The notes beneath the pieces were generated by a model that saw only the letters and a program-made list of their open reading frames with translations, searched no databases and was not told the DNA's origin. Position numbers and translations under genes: made by a program. Of a stretch of 64,000 bases of DNA, positions 54,488 through 62,485 are shown piece by piece. Numbering within the stretch: the first letter of the stretch is position 1; every line of letters starts with the position of its first letter. Source of the stretch: Candidatus Bathycorpusculum sp. (GTDB taxonomy: Archaea > Thermoproteota > Bathyarchaeia > Bathyarchaeales > Bathycorpusculaceae); the NCBI GenBank assembly GCA_009778385.1, contig WRJX01000104.1:120218-184217 (forward strand). Reading direction: 5' to 3'.

Positions 54488-55436
54488 TTATGATCTTATC
54501 TCCCTTCAAGTTGTTTGTTTTTCGTTCTTTGTCATAAAATCTCATGAAATAATCTTCAAGAGTGAATTTAATTTCCGAGAAAAATTTCAAGCGATATCCA
54601 GATATCAACTCTATAAATTCGTTGATGTCCTTATCGTCGATATGGATGTTTGCCTGATTTCTTTGTTCTTTTACTGAGGCGATTTCATAAGGAATTTGGG
54701 TTTTTTCCATATTTGAATGGCTTTGGAATCTTTCAAATTCGGTTTTAGAGTTGAATTCTATCTTGAAGGTTTTGGTTTTGCTGTGGCGTAAATCGTCTGC
54801 GATAAAGGATGAAACAAGTCGGCCGTCTTTTATGATGGAAATTTTATCGCAAGTGGCATCTACCTCAGAAAATATGTGTGAAGACAGAAGGATGGTTTTG
54901 CCTCGTTTCTTTTCGGTTTTAATGAACTCGATAAATATTTCTTGCATGACTGGATCAAGTCCGCTGGTTGGTTCGTCTAGGACAAGGACTGCTGGGTCGT
55001 GCATAAAGGCGGTTACGATGGCGAGTTTTCGTTTCATACCAAGGGGCATTCGTTTTAATCCGCCTGAGGGTTCGAGTTCGAATCGTTTAATAAGAGTTTC
55101 TGTGTAGGCCATGTCGGTTATTTTGCGCAGATCCGCCATCATTTTTATGAATTGTGTGCCTGTGAGAGAATCGGGTAGAGCGATTTCTCCTGGCAGATAG
55201 CCGAGGTTTTTTTGTATCTCATAATAGTTTTCCCAACTGCTTAGGCCGTTTACAAGGGTGCGACCGGCTTGGGGGCGGGAAAATCCCATAATGTGGCGGA
55301 TAGTGGTTGTCTTTCCAGCACCATTTGGACCTAAGAAGCCATAGACCTCACCTTTTTCAACATTGAACGAGACGTCAAAAACACCTCTATTGTGACCAAA
55401 ATCCTTTGTCAAGTGCTCAACTTGTATAACTGACAT
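54474..55436 (-). CDS. ABC transporter ATPase (first copy)
   Basis: 320 residues. Walker A is GPNGAGKTT, the signature is MPLGMKRK (unusual against LSGGQ), Walker B is VLVLDEPTSGLDP and the H-loop is SSHIFSE. It starts MSVIQVEHLTKDFGHNRGVFD. It is preceded by GAGGA at ideal spacing and lies 2 nt after marR. With one permease gene, the two ATPases may form a heterodimer. Confidence 0.92.
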   Translation of the reverse strand: MSVIQVEHLTKDFGHNRGVFDVSFNVEKGEVYGFLGPNGAGKTTTIRHIMGFSRPQAGRTLVNGLSSWENYYEIQKNLGYLPGEIALPDSLTGTQFIKMMADLRKITDMAYTETLIKRFELEPSGGLKRMPLGMKRKLAIVTAFMHDPAVLVLDEPTSGLDPVMQEIFIEFIKTEKKRGKTILLSSHIFSEVDATCDKISIIKDGRLVSSFIADDLRHSKTKTFKIEFNSKTEFERFQSHSNMEKTQIPYEIASVKEQRNQANIHIDDKDINEFIELISGYRLKFFSEIKFTLEDYFMRFYDKERKTNNLKGDKIINAVN

Positions 55437-55438
55437 TT

Positions 55439-55939
55439 TTATTCCTCCTTTACCTGATTAGTTTTAAAATATTTGTCTCTCATTTTTTCTGTGATGTTTT
55501 TGCTTACCTGATATAGTTGGTCGATGATTGCAAACAATTGTTTTAGAGAATCTTCACCTGCGACATTGATGTATTCTGTGAGGTAGTCATCAATAATTTT
55601 GTCAAAGTGTTCGATAGCTTTGTATCCCGTTGTGGTTAGAGTTACGATAATTTTGCGGCGGTTGTTTTTATCTGTCTCCCTTACAAGATAACCCTTTTTT
55701 TCAAGGGTGCTTAGCATTTTAGAAACGCCTGATTTTGAAATGAACTGACTGCTTTGGATATCTAACAAACTAAAGTTGCTTTCTGAATCAGTCTTTGCAA
55801 CGCTTCTGAGTAGAAGAAATTCGTACAAACTAACGCCTACCAGTGTTTGAATTGTATCATTCATTTCAGTCATGGCAATTATGCCACGTCGCCTAAGGTT
55901 TACTGCTAGTTGCATTAGCTGTTCTTTTGTTTGATCCAC
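55439..55939 (-). CDS. MarR-family transcriptional regulator
   Basis: 166 residues from GTG 55939. The winged helix has QSSQFISKSGVSKMLSTLEKKGYLVRETDKNNRRKIIVTLTTTG, with KNNRRK at the wing. Helices at both ends form the dimer. It is the first gene of the marR-ABC-ABC-permease cassette and probably controls it through the palindrome just upstream. Confidence 0.92.
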   Translation of the reverse strand: MDQTKEQLMQLAVNLRRRGIIAMTEMNDTIQTLVGVSLYEFLLLRSVAKTDSESNFSLLDIQSSQFISKSGVSKMLSTLEKKGYLVRETDKNNRRKIIVTLTTTGYKAIEHFDKIIDDYLTEYINVAGEDSLKQLFAIIDQLYQVSKNITEKMRDKYFKTNQVKEE

Positions 55940-55961
55940 GTTAACTTCCCTAACCCCTTTT

Positions 55962-55996
55962 ATTGTTTACTATTCAACAGTTGAATAGTAAACAAT
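55962..55996. promoter_or_regulatory. perfect 35-bp palindrome, probable MarR operator
   Basis: Seventeen-base arms beginning ATTGTTTACTATTCAAC are exactly mirrored around a single central A at 55979, with no mismatch. The centre is 40 bases upstream of the marR GTG. The minus-strand AAACAATAAAAGG overlap could serve as TATA box, so binding would block initiation. Confidence 0.75.
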
Positions 55997-56144
55997 TGTG
56001 GGTATTAATATGCATTATGCTTCTTTAAAAAAACGTTTTACCAAAATTATTTCCGCAAAACTATGAACAGAACAGGAGCTTTTTTGATGGACATTGGTTA
56101 AGAAAAAGCTATTCTGCCCATGTTTCCACAGACAAGAAAGCTGT

Positions 56145-56172
56145 AATGAACGCGATTTGAAATGCGTTCATT
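56145..56172. terminator. stem-loop after the nuclease-helicase gene
   Basis: AATGAACGC (56145-56153) and GCGTTCATT (56164-56172) form a perfect nine-base stem with a ten-base loop, 29 bases beyond the stop of the large minus-strand gene. Confidence 0.5.
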
Positions 56173-56200
56173 GTAGTGTTAAAGTACAAGGTTCAGGAAT

Positions 56201-59200
56201 TTATTTTTCTGATTTGACATAGATTTCAATTTTTACCTGAGAAGGCACTGCTTGATTTATGAATTTTGAGAGGTCGCCTGTCCAACAAGGTTTAGAATTT
56301 GCAGTATATCCAACTGTTTGAGAAATTCCACGCCACAGAAGCGCTTTATCATAATCTTTTGCGTCTTGAGGCATGAATTCAAAAATTGAGCGGCTAGCGA
56401 TGATGACAAGTTTTTTCTTCATACGACTAATTGAGACATTTATACGGTTAAGATTTAGCAAGAAGTCACTTTCACCTCGGATATAGTCAGAATCGCTGAC
56501 AGTAGAACTAATTATTATAAAGTCTGCTTCCCCGCCTTGATAGCGTTCAACTGTGTCTACACGAGTTTCACTGTAACCTTCTGCAAGCATGTTTTTGAGC
56601 AAACCCTTTTGAGCATTGTGTGGAGTAATTATGCCAACTGTTTTAGGAGACACACAACGTACCAGCGTGTTAGCAATTAAAGCTTCAGTAAAGTTGGATT
56701 GAAAACTTTCTGTCTCATCATGCACGATAAGTACAAACACATTTTCAGGTTCAAACACTACGTCTAACCCGTCAGTTTTAGGTTTAGATAAAGTCAGTGT
56801 TTCTCGCTGATCAGAGCGGAAGTCAATTTGATCTTTTTCATAAACCCATTCTTTAAGAAAAGCTGCGACAACTGAGTGACATCTATGACTTTCACAAAGG
56901 CGTTCAGCGGGAATGTCTACAGGATTTGGACACTTTATCCGTTCGATTCCCAGATCCTCGTTACGTAGGAGGCGTAGGAAGTCCATTGCAGAAAGAAATG
57001 AGGCCATTTCTTCAAGGGTTCGGCGGTCTTCTTTTTCCCAATTATGAGAGACAATAGGAGACAGTTGACGATGATCACCTGCGATGAGAATTTGGCTACT
57101 TTTGGTCAGAAAACTTCCAGATAAAATGAGTTCGGGTAGACGCATCATACTTGCTTCATCAACGACTAGAAGGTCAAAGAAACCTTCTCCCCACGGGGGT
57201 TCGTTGCCGCCGATTTTTTTCATAAGCCCATACAAACTTGGTGGGGTTAGACATAAAATCAGTGGGTCAGCCGCGGATGGTTTAGGTGTTAGCGTTGTTT
57301 GATTCATTAAAATTCCTGTTAGTTCTTCAATGGTGTCTTTGTCTTCGTTATAGTTGATGTAGGTAACGCCGTCTATGGGTTCAGCTGAAGCAGTGTTGCT
57401 GCTTAGTACACGGAAGATCTGTAAATTTTTGAGGTCTTTACCATCTGTGCTAATGTATTCTTGCCAGCAGCGGGCAAGTTTAGTGACAAATTCTTGTATA
57501 GCCTTGTGAGTCGGTGCAACCATGAGTACGCGACATTTTGAGATGGCATGGTGAGCAGCAACATGAGATAGAACTGCCAGTTGCAAAGTTTCAGTCTTAC
57601 CGGTTCCAGGTGGGCCTTGAAGCATAACTATGGGTTCTTTGCCAAAAACGTGATCGACAAAACGGGCTTGTTCGGCTTTTGGTGGAAGGCGCCTGTTTGT
57701 CATCCAGTTAAGAAAGTGTGTAGCTCCAGTCATGGGTAGTGCAGTGTGTGTAGAGTTAGTGGTTTTTCCTGCCAAGTAATCTGTCAAAAGGAGGTAGAGC
57801 ATGTTATTGTTTGAGTAGTCAAGGCATTTTGCTGCCCTATCTGAGATGATGTCATCAGCTAGTTCGTCAAGGATGTAGTAGCGTCCTTTCTCGAAGAGTT
57901 GCATGTATTTGGCTTTGGCTTTTTCTGGGTTAGTTGTGGGCAGGTTGTGCCAGGCGCTGTATTTGCTGCCTTTGCCTCTTGGCCAACTTACTACTTTAAG
58001 GGTGATTTCAAATTTTTGTATGTCAACTTTGTTAACGATGGCCCGGGCGGATTTTTCGACTTCTGAGGGGGAACGTTTTTGGGCTTCTTCAAACTGGCCA
58101 GCTGAGTTTTTAGTAAGTTCTGTTACTACCATCCAGTCACCTGAGCTAGAGTCATCAGAACCTTTGACTCGGCAGGCGTTAGCTACGCAATCAGTTTTAG
58201 GCATCCCAATGCCTTCATAGATGAGTTTGCCGCAGACCGTAAATTCTTGTTCAGATTCAAATACGTTTGTGCACTGGAAAATTAAAGATCTACCAGATGC
58301 AACTCGCTGGTAAGGTAGCAATGCGTAGTGTTGGTACATTTCTTGTCGTTTAGAAAAGTATTCCAAGTCAAGAAATTCTCTGCAGCTTCGCTCAAGGGTT
58401 GAAGGCCCTAAAGAGAATTCGGCGATTGTTGGAACATCAATTGGTGCCTTTTTTAATCTGCGGTTGCGGATGGTTAGTGATCGCTCAATATGTTCAAGGG
58501 CCAGACAGATTTTTTGTCCCATGAGGTTAAGTTCTTCGTCAGTTATGCGACGAGTTTTTTGGGTGTAATCACACCATTTACGCTTTTCTAGTAGAATTTT
58601 GGCTTTACCTTTTTCATGATAATTTTCAAGTTTGCCTTTTGCCCCCCAGATATATTCAACGGGTAATTGGTTGCTAAATCGGGCGCGTGCGGGATAATAG
58701 CCGTCCTTTTGCACTATTTCGTCTCGCAGGAAAACGATGGAGCCGTCAGGATTTCTGTTAAAAGGTAGAGCATAATTGAACAGACCATCGCGGAAAACTA
58801 GACTTAAATCAACTGTAGTGTTGTCTTTTCGTTTGGTTGTCCAGTTTTTGCGATCAAAAAATGCTATTTGCTCAAGAATAGGCAGAAGACCATAGCTATG
58901 GAATTTGAGGGCTTTTCTATGGCGGACCTCATCTTGAAGAATTGAAAACATTGGTTGGTCAATTGCTTGTCTTAAACCTAGAAGGTCTCTTATTGCATTG
59001 GCGCTGATAAGTGAGGGATGGCGGCATACCGCTTTCATAAGGATGTCACGTTCTTGTCGGCTAAAGAAATACAGGTGCATGGGCGCTTTGCTGGAGTTAC
59101 CTGCTTCATTTGCAACTTTTTGAATTGCAATTGTTAAGTCTTTGAAGAAGGCTTCAAGCAAATCTTTTTCCTGATCAAGGCACGCTTGATGGTCATCGGG

Positions 59201-60553
59201 CAAGGCGCGAACGACTTGGGAGACGCTTGGAGGTTCACCACGGTACCGTGTACAGTTTACTCGTGCACTAATTAATGAGACTATATCAAGCATATAGTCC
59301 CATTCAACAAAGAGGTAAATGCGAATCATACTGTCAGGGCTAAACATTAGTGAGGTATCAACACCCATAGGAGGACTATCTTCTGGGAGACCACCATACC
59401 CAGTACTGGTTAACCATGGCATCCAACGGCTTTTACTTGCATAACAACTACCAGGACGAATTCCACTTAGCATATATTGAGCACGTTCAATTAACCAATC
59501 TAGTTTAGGACCAACGATTGGATCAGCAGATAATTCATAGACTTTTTGAGGATCATTAGCTGGGAGATTCTTGAAGTCATAAGGGCGCAAACTGTAGGTA
59601 TCAAATACTGGCTTAAGCCTTGCTAAGTCTTCAAGTTTTGAAATACCATAATACCTAAGAGTCTTCTGTTCACCTCGGCTTAGGTTAAGTAAAGCTATGT
59701 TTTCAGTTTCTACTGCACAAATGATACAGCATTCATTAAAGCCACAGTTGTCACAACTCAAACATAACTGAAACTCTACATGCTCCAATGGTGTTTGGTG
59801 AATGCGGTTTAATTCACCATTTTCGGCAAGTAGCCGTTCAACATCCTGAAGTAGCGGACTTAGCTTGAATTTGGGCAGACTTTCAGGGTTAAGGTTTTCA
59901 AGGCTTGTTTCACGGTTGATTACGCCGCCTTCAATTTCAACCTTAGATATTAAATCAGCAAGGACTTGGGAAAGCAGTATTGCATAAATTGCCACTTGAA
60001 TACGGTGGGTAGTCTGTTCTTTCCATGAAGCCTTGAGTTCAAAAATTCGTACAGTTACTTTTCCGTTTTTAATCGGCCAAATTGCGATTAAATCAGCTAT
60101 ACCAGTTATGTTCCACACTCCAATGGAGCCTTTCATAGGCACTTGATAGAGCAGTATAGTTCGGGTGCTAGTTTTTTCGTCTGTTAAGAGCTGTGTTTCA
60201 ATAATTTTGCGTAGTTCATTTAAAGAATCCACAGCTCTGTCCCAACCATGCTGATAAGGATCATACTTAGTAGCAAAGTCATGGTAATCAGTGGCTTTTT
60301 CTTGTAGTTCAGAAATTTTTTTTGCTTCAAATAATTTACCTGCACCATAAAGCAGAGGGCTAATAGGTTTGAAGGCTTCAGGCCATTTGCGTTTTTTTAA
60401 TTCTTTACCTTCAAATTTTAATTTAAAAAAGCGTGGACAACAGTTAAAACGAATATACTCCGCTATTCCTGAAGCTGTCAAAGAGTTACCGTTTTGATTT
60501 TCAGCCTCATCATCAAGATAAGAGAAATCTGCATCTATGTCTCCAGCGCTCAA
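56201..60553 (-). CDS. large fusion: Cas4/Dna2-like PD-(D/E)XK nuclease, RNase H-like region and SF1B helicase
   Basis: 1450 residues from TTG 60553 (GAGG nine bases upstream). The N-terminal nuclease domain is RecB/Cas4-like: NITGIADLI with Asp154, FELKASW with Glu172 and Lys174, and HRIQVAIY with Gln186 and Tyr190. Cysteines at 38-39, 264, 267, 270, 275-276 and 279 look like an iron-sulfur site. The region about 405-600 resembles the RNase H-like YprB domain of TM0106-type proteins but has lost the first Asp of DxE (LFVEWD). The C-terminal helicase has GPPGTGKT at 980-987, DEAS near 1132, GDHRQLSP and SISR near 1375 (UPF1/DNA2 group). It is monocistronic. A DNA-processing or defence role is possible; no known defence partner lies beside it. 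Confidence 0.85.
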   Translation of the reverse strand: MSAGDIDADFSYLDDEAENQNGNSLTASGIAEYIRFNCCPRFFKLKFEGKELKKRKWPEAFKPISPLLYGAGKLFEAKKISELQEKATDYHDFATKYDPYQHGWDRAVDSLNELRKIIETQLLTDEKTSTRTILLYQVPMKGSIGVWNITGIADLIAIWPIKNGKVTVRIFELKASWKEQTTHRIQVAIYAILLSQVLADLISKVEIEGGVINRETSLENLNPESLPKFKLSPLLQDVERLLAENGELNRIHQTPLEHVEFQLCLSCDNCGFNECCIICAVETENIALLNLSRGEQKTLRYYGISKLEDLARLKPVFDTYSLRPYDFKNLPANDPQKVYELSADPIVGPKLDWLIERAQYMLSGIRPGSCYASKSRWMPWLTSTGYGGLPEDSPPMGVDTSLMFSPDSMIRIYLFVEWDYMLDIVSLISARVNCTRYRGEPPSVSQVVRALPDDHQACLDQEKDLLEAFFKDLTIAIQKVANEAGNSSKAPMHLYFFSRQERDILMKAVCRHPSLISANAIRDLLGLRQAIDQPMFSILQDEVRHRKALKFHSYGLLPILEQIAFFDRKNWTTKRKDNTTVDLSLVFRDGLFNYALPFNRNPDGSIVFLRDEIVQKDGYYPARARFSNQLPVEYIWGAKGKLENYHEKGKAKILLEKRKWCDYTQKTRRITDEELNLMGQKICLALEHIERSLTIRNRRLKKAPIDVPTIAEFSLGPSTLERSCREFLDLEYFSKRQEMYQHYALLPYQRVASGRSLIFQCTNVFESEQEFTVCGKLIYEGIGMPKTDCVANACRVKGSDDSSSGDWMVVTELTKNSAGQFEEAQKRSPSEVEKSARAIVNKVDIQKFEITLKVVSWPRGKGSKYSAWHNLPTTNPEKAKAKYMQLFEKGRYYILDELADDIISDRAAKCLDYSNNNMLYLLLTDYLAGKTTNSTHTALPMTGATHFLNWMTNRRLPPKAEQARFVDHVFGKEPIVMLQGPPGTGKTETLQLAVLSHVAAHHAISKCRVLMVAPTHKAIQEFVTKLARCWQEYISTDGKDLKNLQIFRVLSSNTASAEPIDGVTYINYNEDKDTIEELTGILMNQTTLTPKPSAADPLILCLTPPSLYGLMKKIGGNEPPWGEGFFDLLVVDEASMMRLPELILSGSFLTKSSQILIAGDHRQLSPIVSHNWEKEDRRTLEEMASFLSAMDFLRLLRNEDLGIERIKCPNPVDIPAERLCESHRCHSVVAAFLKEWVYEKDQIDFRSDQRETLTLSKPKTDGLDVVFEPENVFVLIVHDETESFQSNFTEALIANTLVRCVSPKTVGIITPHNAQKGLLKNMLAEGYSETRVDTVERYQGGEADFIIISSTVSDSDYIRGESDFLLNLNRINVSISRMKKKLVIIASRSIFEFMPQDAKDYDKALLWRGISQTVGYTANSKPCWTGDLSKFINQAVPSQVKIEIYVKSEK

Positions 60554-60694
60554 ATTTTTATTGCCTCTTGAAAGTACGTGTTATCTTTAACTAATGTTAA
60601 GATTATTGTATTTAGCAATAGTTTAAACCAAAAACGCAAAAATCAAATCAAACATTAACAACATAGACTAAGCAAAGGTAACAGGAAAAAAAGT

Positions 60695-61267
60695 ATGGCA
60701 AAACTAGCTAAACCCATAAAACAATTAACCCTTGACAGCCTTCCCGCCACATCCATAAAACAAGATACAAACACAAAACCGGCAGTCCAAAAGCAAATTC
60801 ATATAACCAAAATAGAAGCTACAACAAGAATTGACGAATTAGTCCTCAAAGTCAGTTTCAGGCTTGAACCATCTTGGCGAACATTTTCCAAAGTTAAAGC
60901 TGACCTGTTTTTTGAAGACACCCATATTAGTGCAGTTTCTATCCAAGTACTTCAAGGGCCCTTAGGAACAAACGAACTAGAGTACAGTTGGGTAATGGAT
61001 ACAAAAAACATAGCCAAAGGAACATACCACTTAAGAGTTGAAATGTATGAAGCGTGGTCTTCAGATGAAAGGTCATGTCAAACTATCCGTGAGATAACAG
61101 TAAACTATGTACCTAAAACACGGCAGGAACGCCTAATCAGAATTCCTATTGTGAAAAGTGTTACAGGCGCAGATATGGCAGTTATCTCAAACCAAGAAAA
61201 GCGTTTGTATTTGGACCTAGAAAAAGCAATGAAAAAAGAACAGTTAAGTCGACGGAACGACTTTTGA
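60695..61267 (+). CDS. hypothetical protein, unknown family
   Basis: 190 residues. The first 35 are Lys/Thr/Pro-rich and probably disordered; then a beta-sandwich-like segment of about 110 residues (IHITKIEATTRIDELVLKVSF, KADLFFEDTHISAVS, TYHLRVEMYEAW). The C-terminal 45 residues are helical and charged (NQEKRLYLDLEKAMKKEQ). I recognise no family; the sandwich recalls an Ig-like fold. It diverges from the nuclease-helicase, and the two promoters lie within 141 bases, so co-control is possible. Confidence 0.65.
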   Translation: MAKLAKPIKQLTLDSLPATSIKQDTNTKPAVQKQIHITKIEATTRIDELVLKVSFRLEPSWRTFSKVKADLFFEDTHISAVSIQVLQGPLGTNELEYSWVMDTKNIAKGTYHLRVEMYEAWSSDERSCQTIREITVNYVPKTRQERLIRIPIVKSVTGADMAVISNQEKRLYLDLEKAMKKEQLSRRNDF

Positions 61268-61316
61268 AAACGCTAACATCTTTCTAAGTACGTGAAATTA
61301 AACATCCACCAAACGC

Positions 61317-61877
61317 TCAACCAAGAAGGTGCTCCAACAAAATCCGCACCCCGATGAGAATTAACACCGCACCACCCACGATTTTTATTCTGTTACCAAA
61401 GAACCTACCCAGACGACATCCAAAGTAAAAGCCAACAAAAGACAACCCAAACGTAACTATGCCAATTACTAAAATAGGCATTAGAATACCTGTTTGTAGA
61501 AACGCAAAACTCAAACCCACCATTAGGGCATCAATGCTGGTAGCAACTGCCAGAACAAGCAGAGTGTAGAGGTTGAGACTGGAGGTTTTCTGTTCCGTCT
61601 CCTTTTTTGTCCCATCGTAAATCATCTTGACACCAATGAATGCAAGTAGACCAAAGGCTATCCAGTGATCCACTTCCATGATAATGCTTTGGAGACTGAG
61701 CCCAATGAGCCAGCCGACTATAGGCATGAGCATCTGGAAACCGCCAAAAAATACCGCCGTCAAAAGTGCCGATCGACGCCGTTGACTGCCGAGTATGTTC
61801 ATGCCGTTTGCAATCGAAACTGCAAATGCATCCATAGCTAAACCCACAGCAATCAAGATGATAGTTATGGCATCCAC
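61317..61877 (-). CDS. mntP: manganese efflux pump MntP
   Basis: 186 residues with six membrane helices in two repeats. LAMDAFAVSIANGM and ATSIDALMVGLSF are the paired Asp motifs of the family; each half repeats an AxxDAxxVxL pattern. It exports Mn2+ when cytoplasmic levels are high. The length is normal. No Mn riboswitch was seen upstream. Confidence 0.93.
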   Translation of the reverse strand: MDAITIILIAVGLAMDAFAVSIANGMNILGSQRRRSALLTAVFFGGFQMLMPIVGWLIGLSLQSIIMEVDHWIAFGLLAFIGVKMIYDGTKKETEQKTSSLNLYTLLVLAVATSIDALMVGLSFAFLQTGILMPILVIGIVTFGLSFVGFYFGCRLGRFFGNRIKIVGGAVLILIGVRILLEHLLG

Positions 61878-62485
61878 TGATTATACACAACAACCATTTT
61901 TTAGATTGGATGATATAGACTTTCCGCTGGCAGCTAAGAAAGTCAGGTTAGAGGAAAAGTTTTAGGGTTCGCCCAAGTGCGCAAGTTTCTGATAATTTTA
62001 TCTAAGACACAACTATCCAAGGACTGATACAGGGTAACTCTGTTATGATGATGACATGTTTACCTCACGTTTAGCGTAAAACATTTCCATACAGGCACCA
62101 ACAAAGAAAACCGACAAATACACAATATAATGTCGGCTGATTGGCATCGACAAAGTCGTGCTCTACAAAATCGAAGGCGGTGCAGGTTTTCCACCAGCAC
62201 TCCTCAGCGCCTCTGTAGAGAACCTCATGTGCACGACGAGTTTTCTTTAAGGATCTATGCCAGATCACTCGGGCACGTTTTCCTATACAATCTTTGGGAC
62301 GATTATTCTAGCTGAGCTTGCGCAGAGTTAGCGGTTTTTCAACGACTTTATATCCCTGTATAGTTATGTCCATTGGTTTATTGTCAAGGGTTTGTGTCTC
62401 AGTCATTACAGATCACTGTAACAATGTTGCAGTATCACTCATAAGATACCTAAAGAGTTAAAGACATACAATTTGAGGTCCCACA
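61878..62485. other. 608-base region with a transposon-gene relic
   Basis: Between mntP and the secreted protein gene. The part at 62251-62373 is a decayed DUF2080 gene. The minus-strand frame at 62071-62268 and the opposite plus-strand frame at 62130-62315 have no family features. Local GC is higher than in the flanks near 62130-62240, which may mark foreign DNA. Confidence 0.45.
62251..62373 (-). pseudogene. remnant of a DUF2080 transposon-encoded protein gene
   Basis: From ATG 62373 the frame reads MDITIQGYKVVEKPLT, the family start, then drifts and hits TAG at 62310-62308. The next frame over gives CASSARIIVPK, matching the family pattern GNSARVYVPK, and the original frame resumes with DCIGKRARVIW. 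Two compensating frameshifts and a stop mark a dead gene. DUF2080 genes travel with archaeal insertion sequences; no transposase or terminal repeats remain visible here. Confidence 0.6.

Larger units (their letters stand above)
55940..56200. other. 261-base spacer between the nuclease-helicase and marR
   Basis: It holds the marR operator (55962-55996) and the hairpin at 56145-56172 after the helicase gene. No coding sequence is apparent. Confidence 0.45.

Noticed and set aside
62308..62310. In-frame TAG as a possible pyrrolysine codon
   Set aside because: The flanking frames also need shifts to match the DUF2080 pattern, so decay explains it better; no Pyl genes are in the window.
62130..62315. 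61-codon plus-strand frame
   Set aside because: Antisense to the transposon relic and of odd composition.
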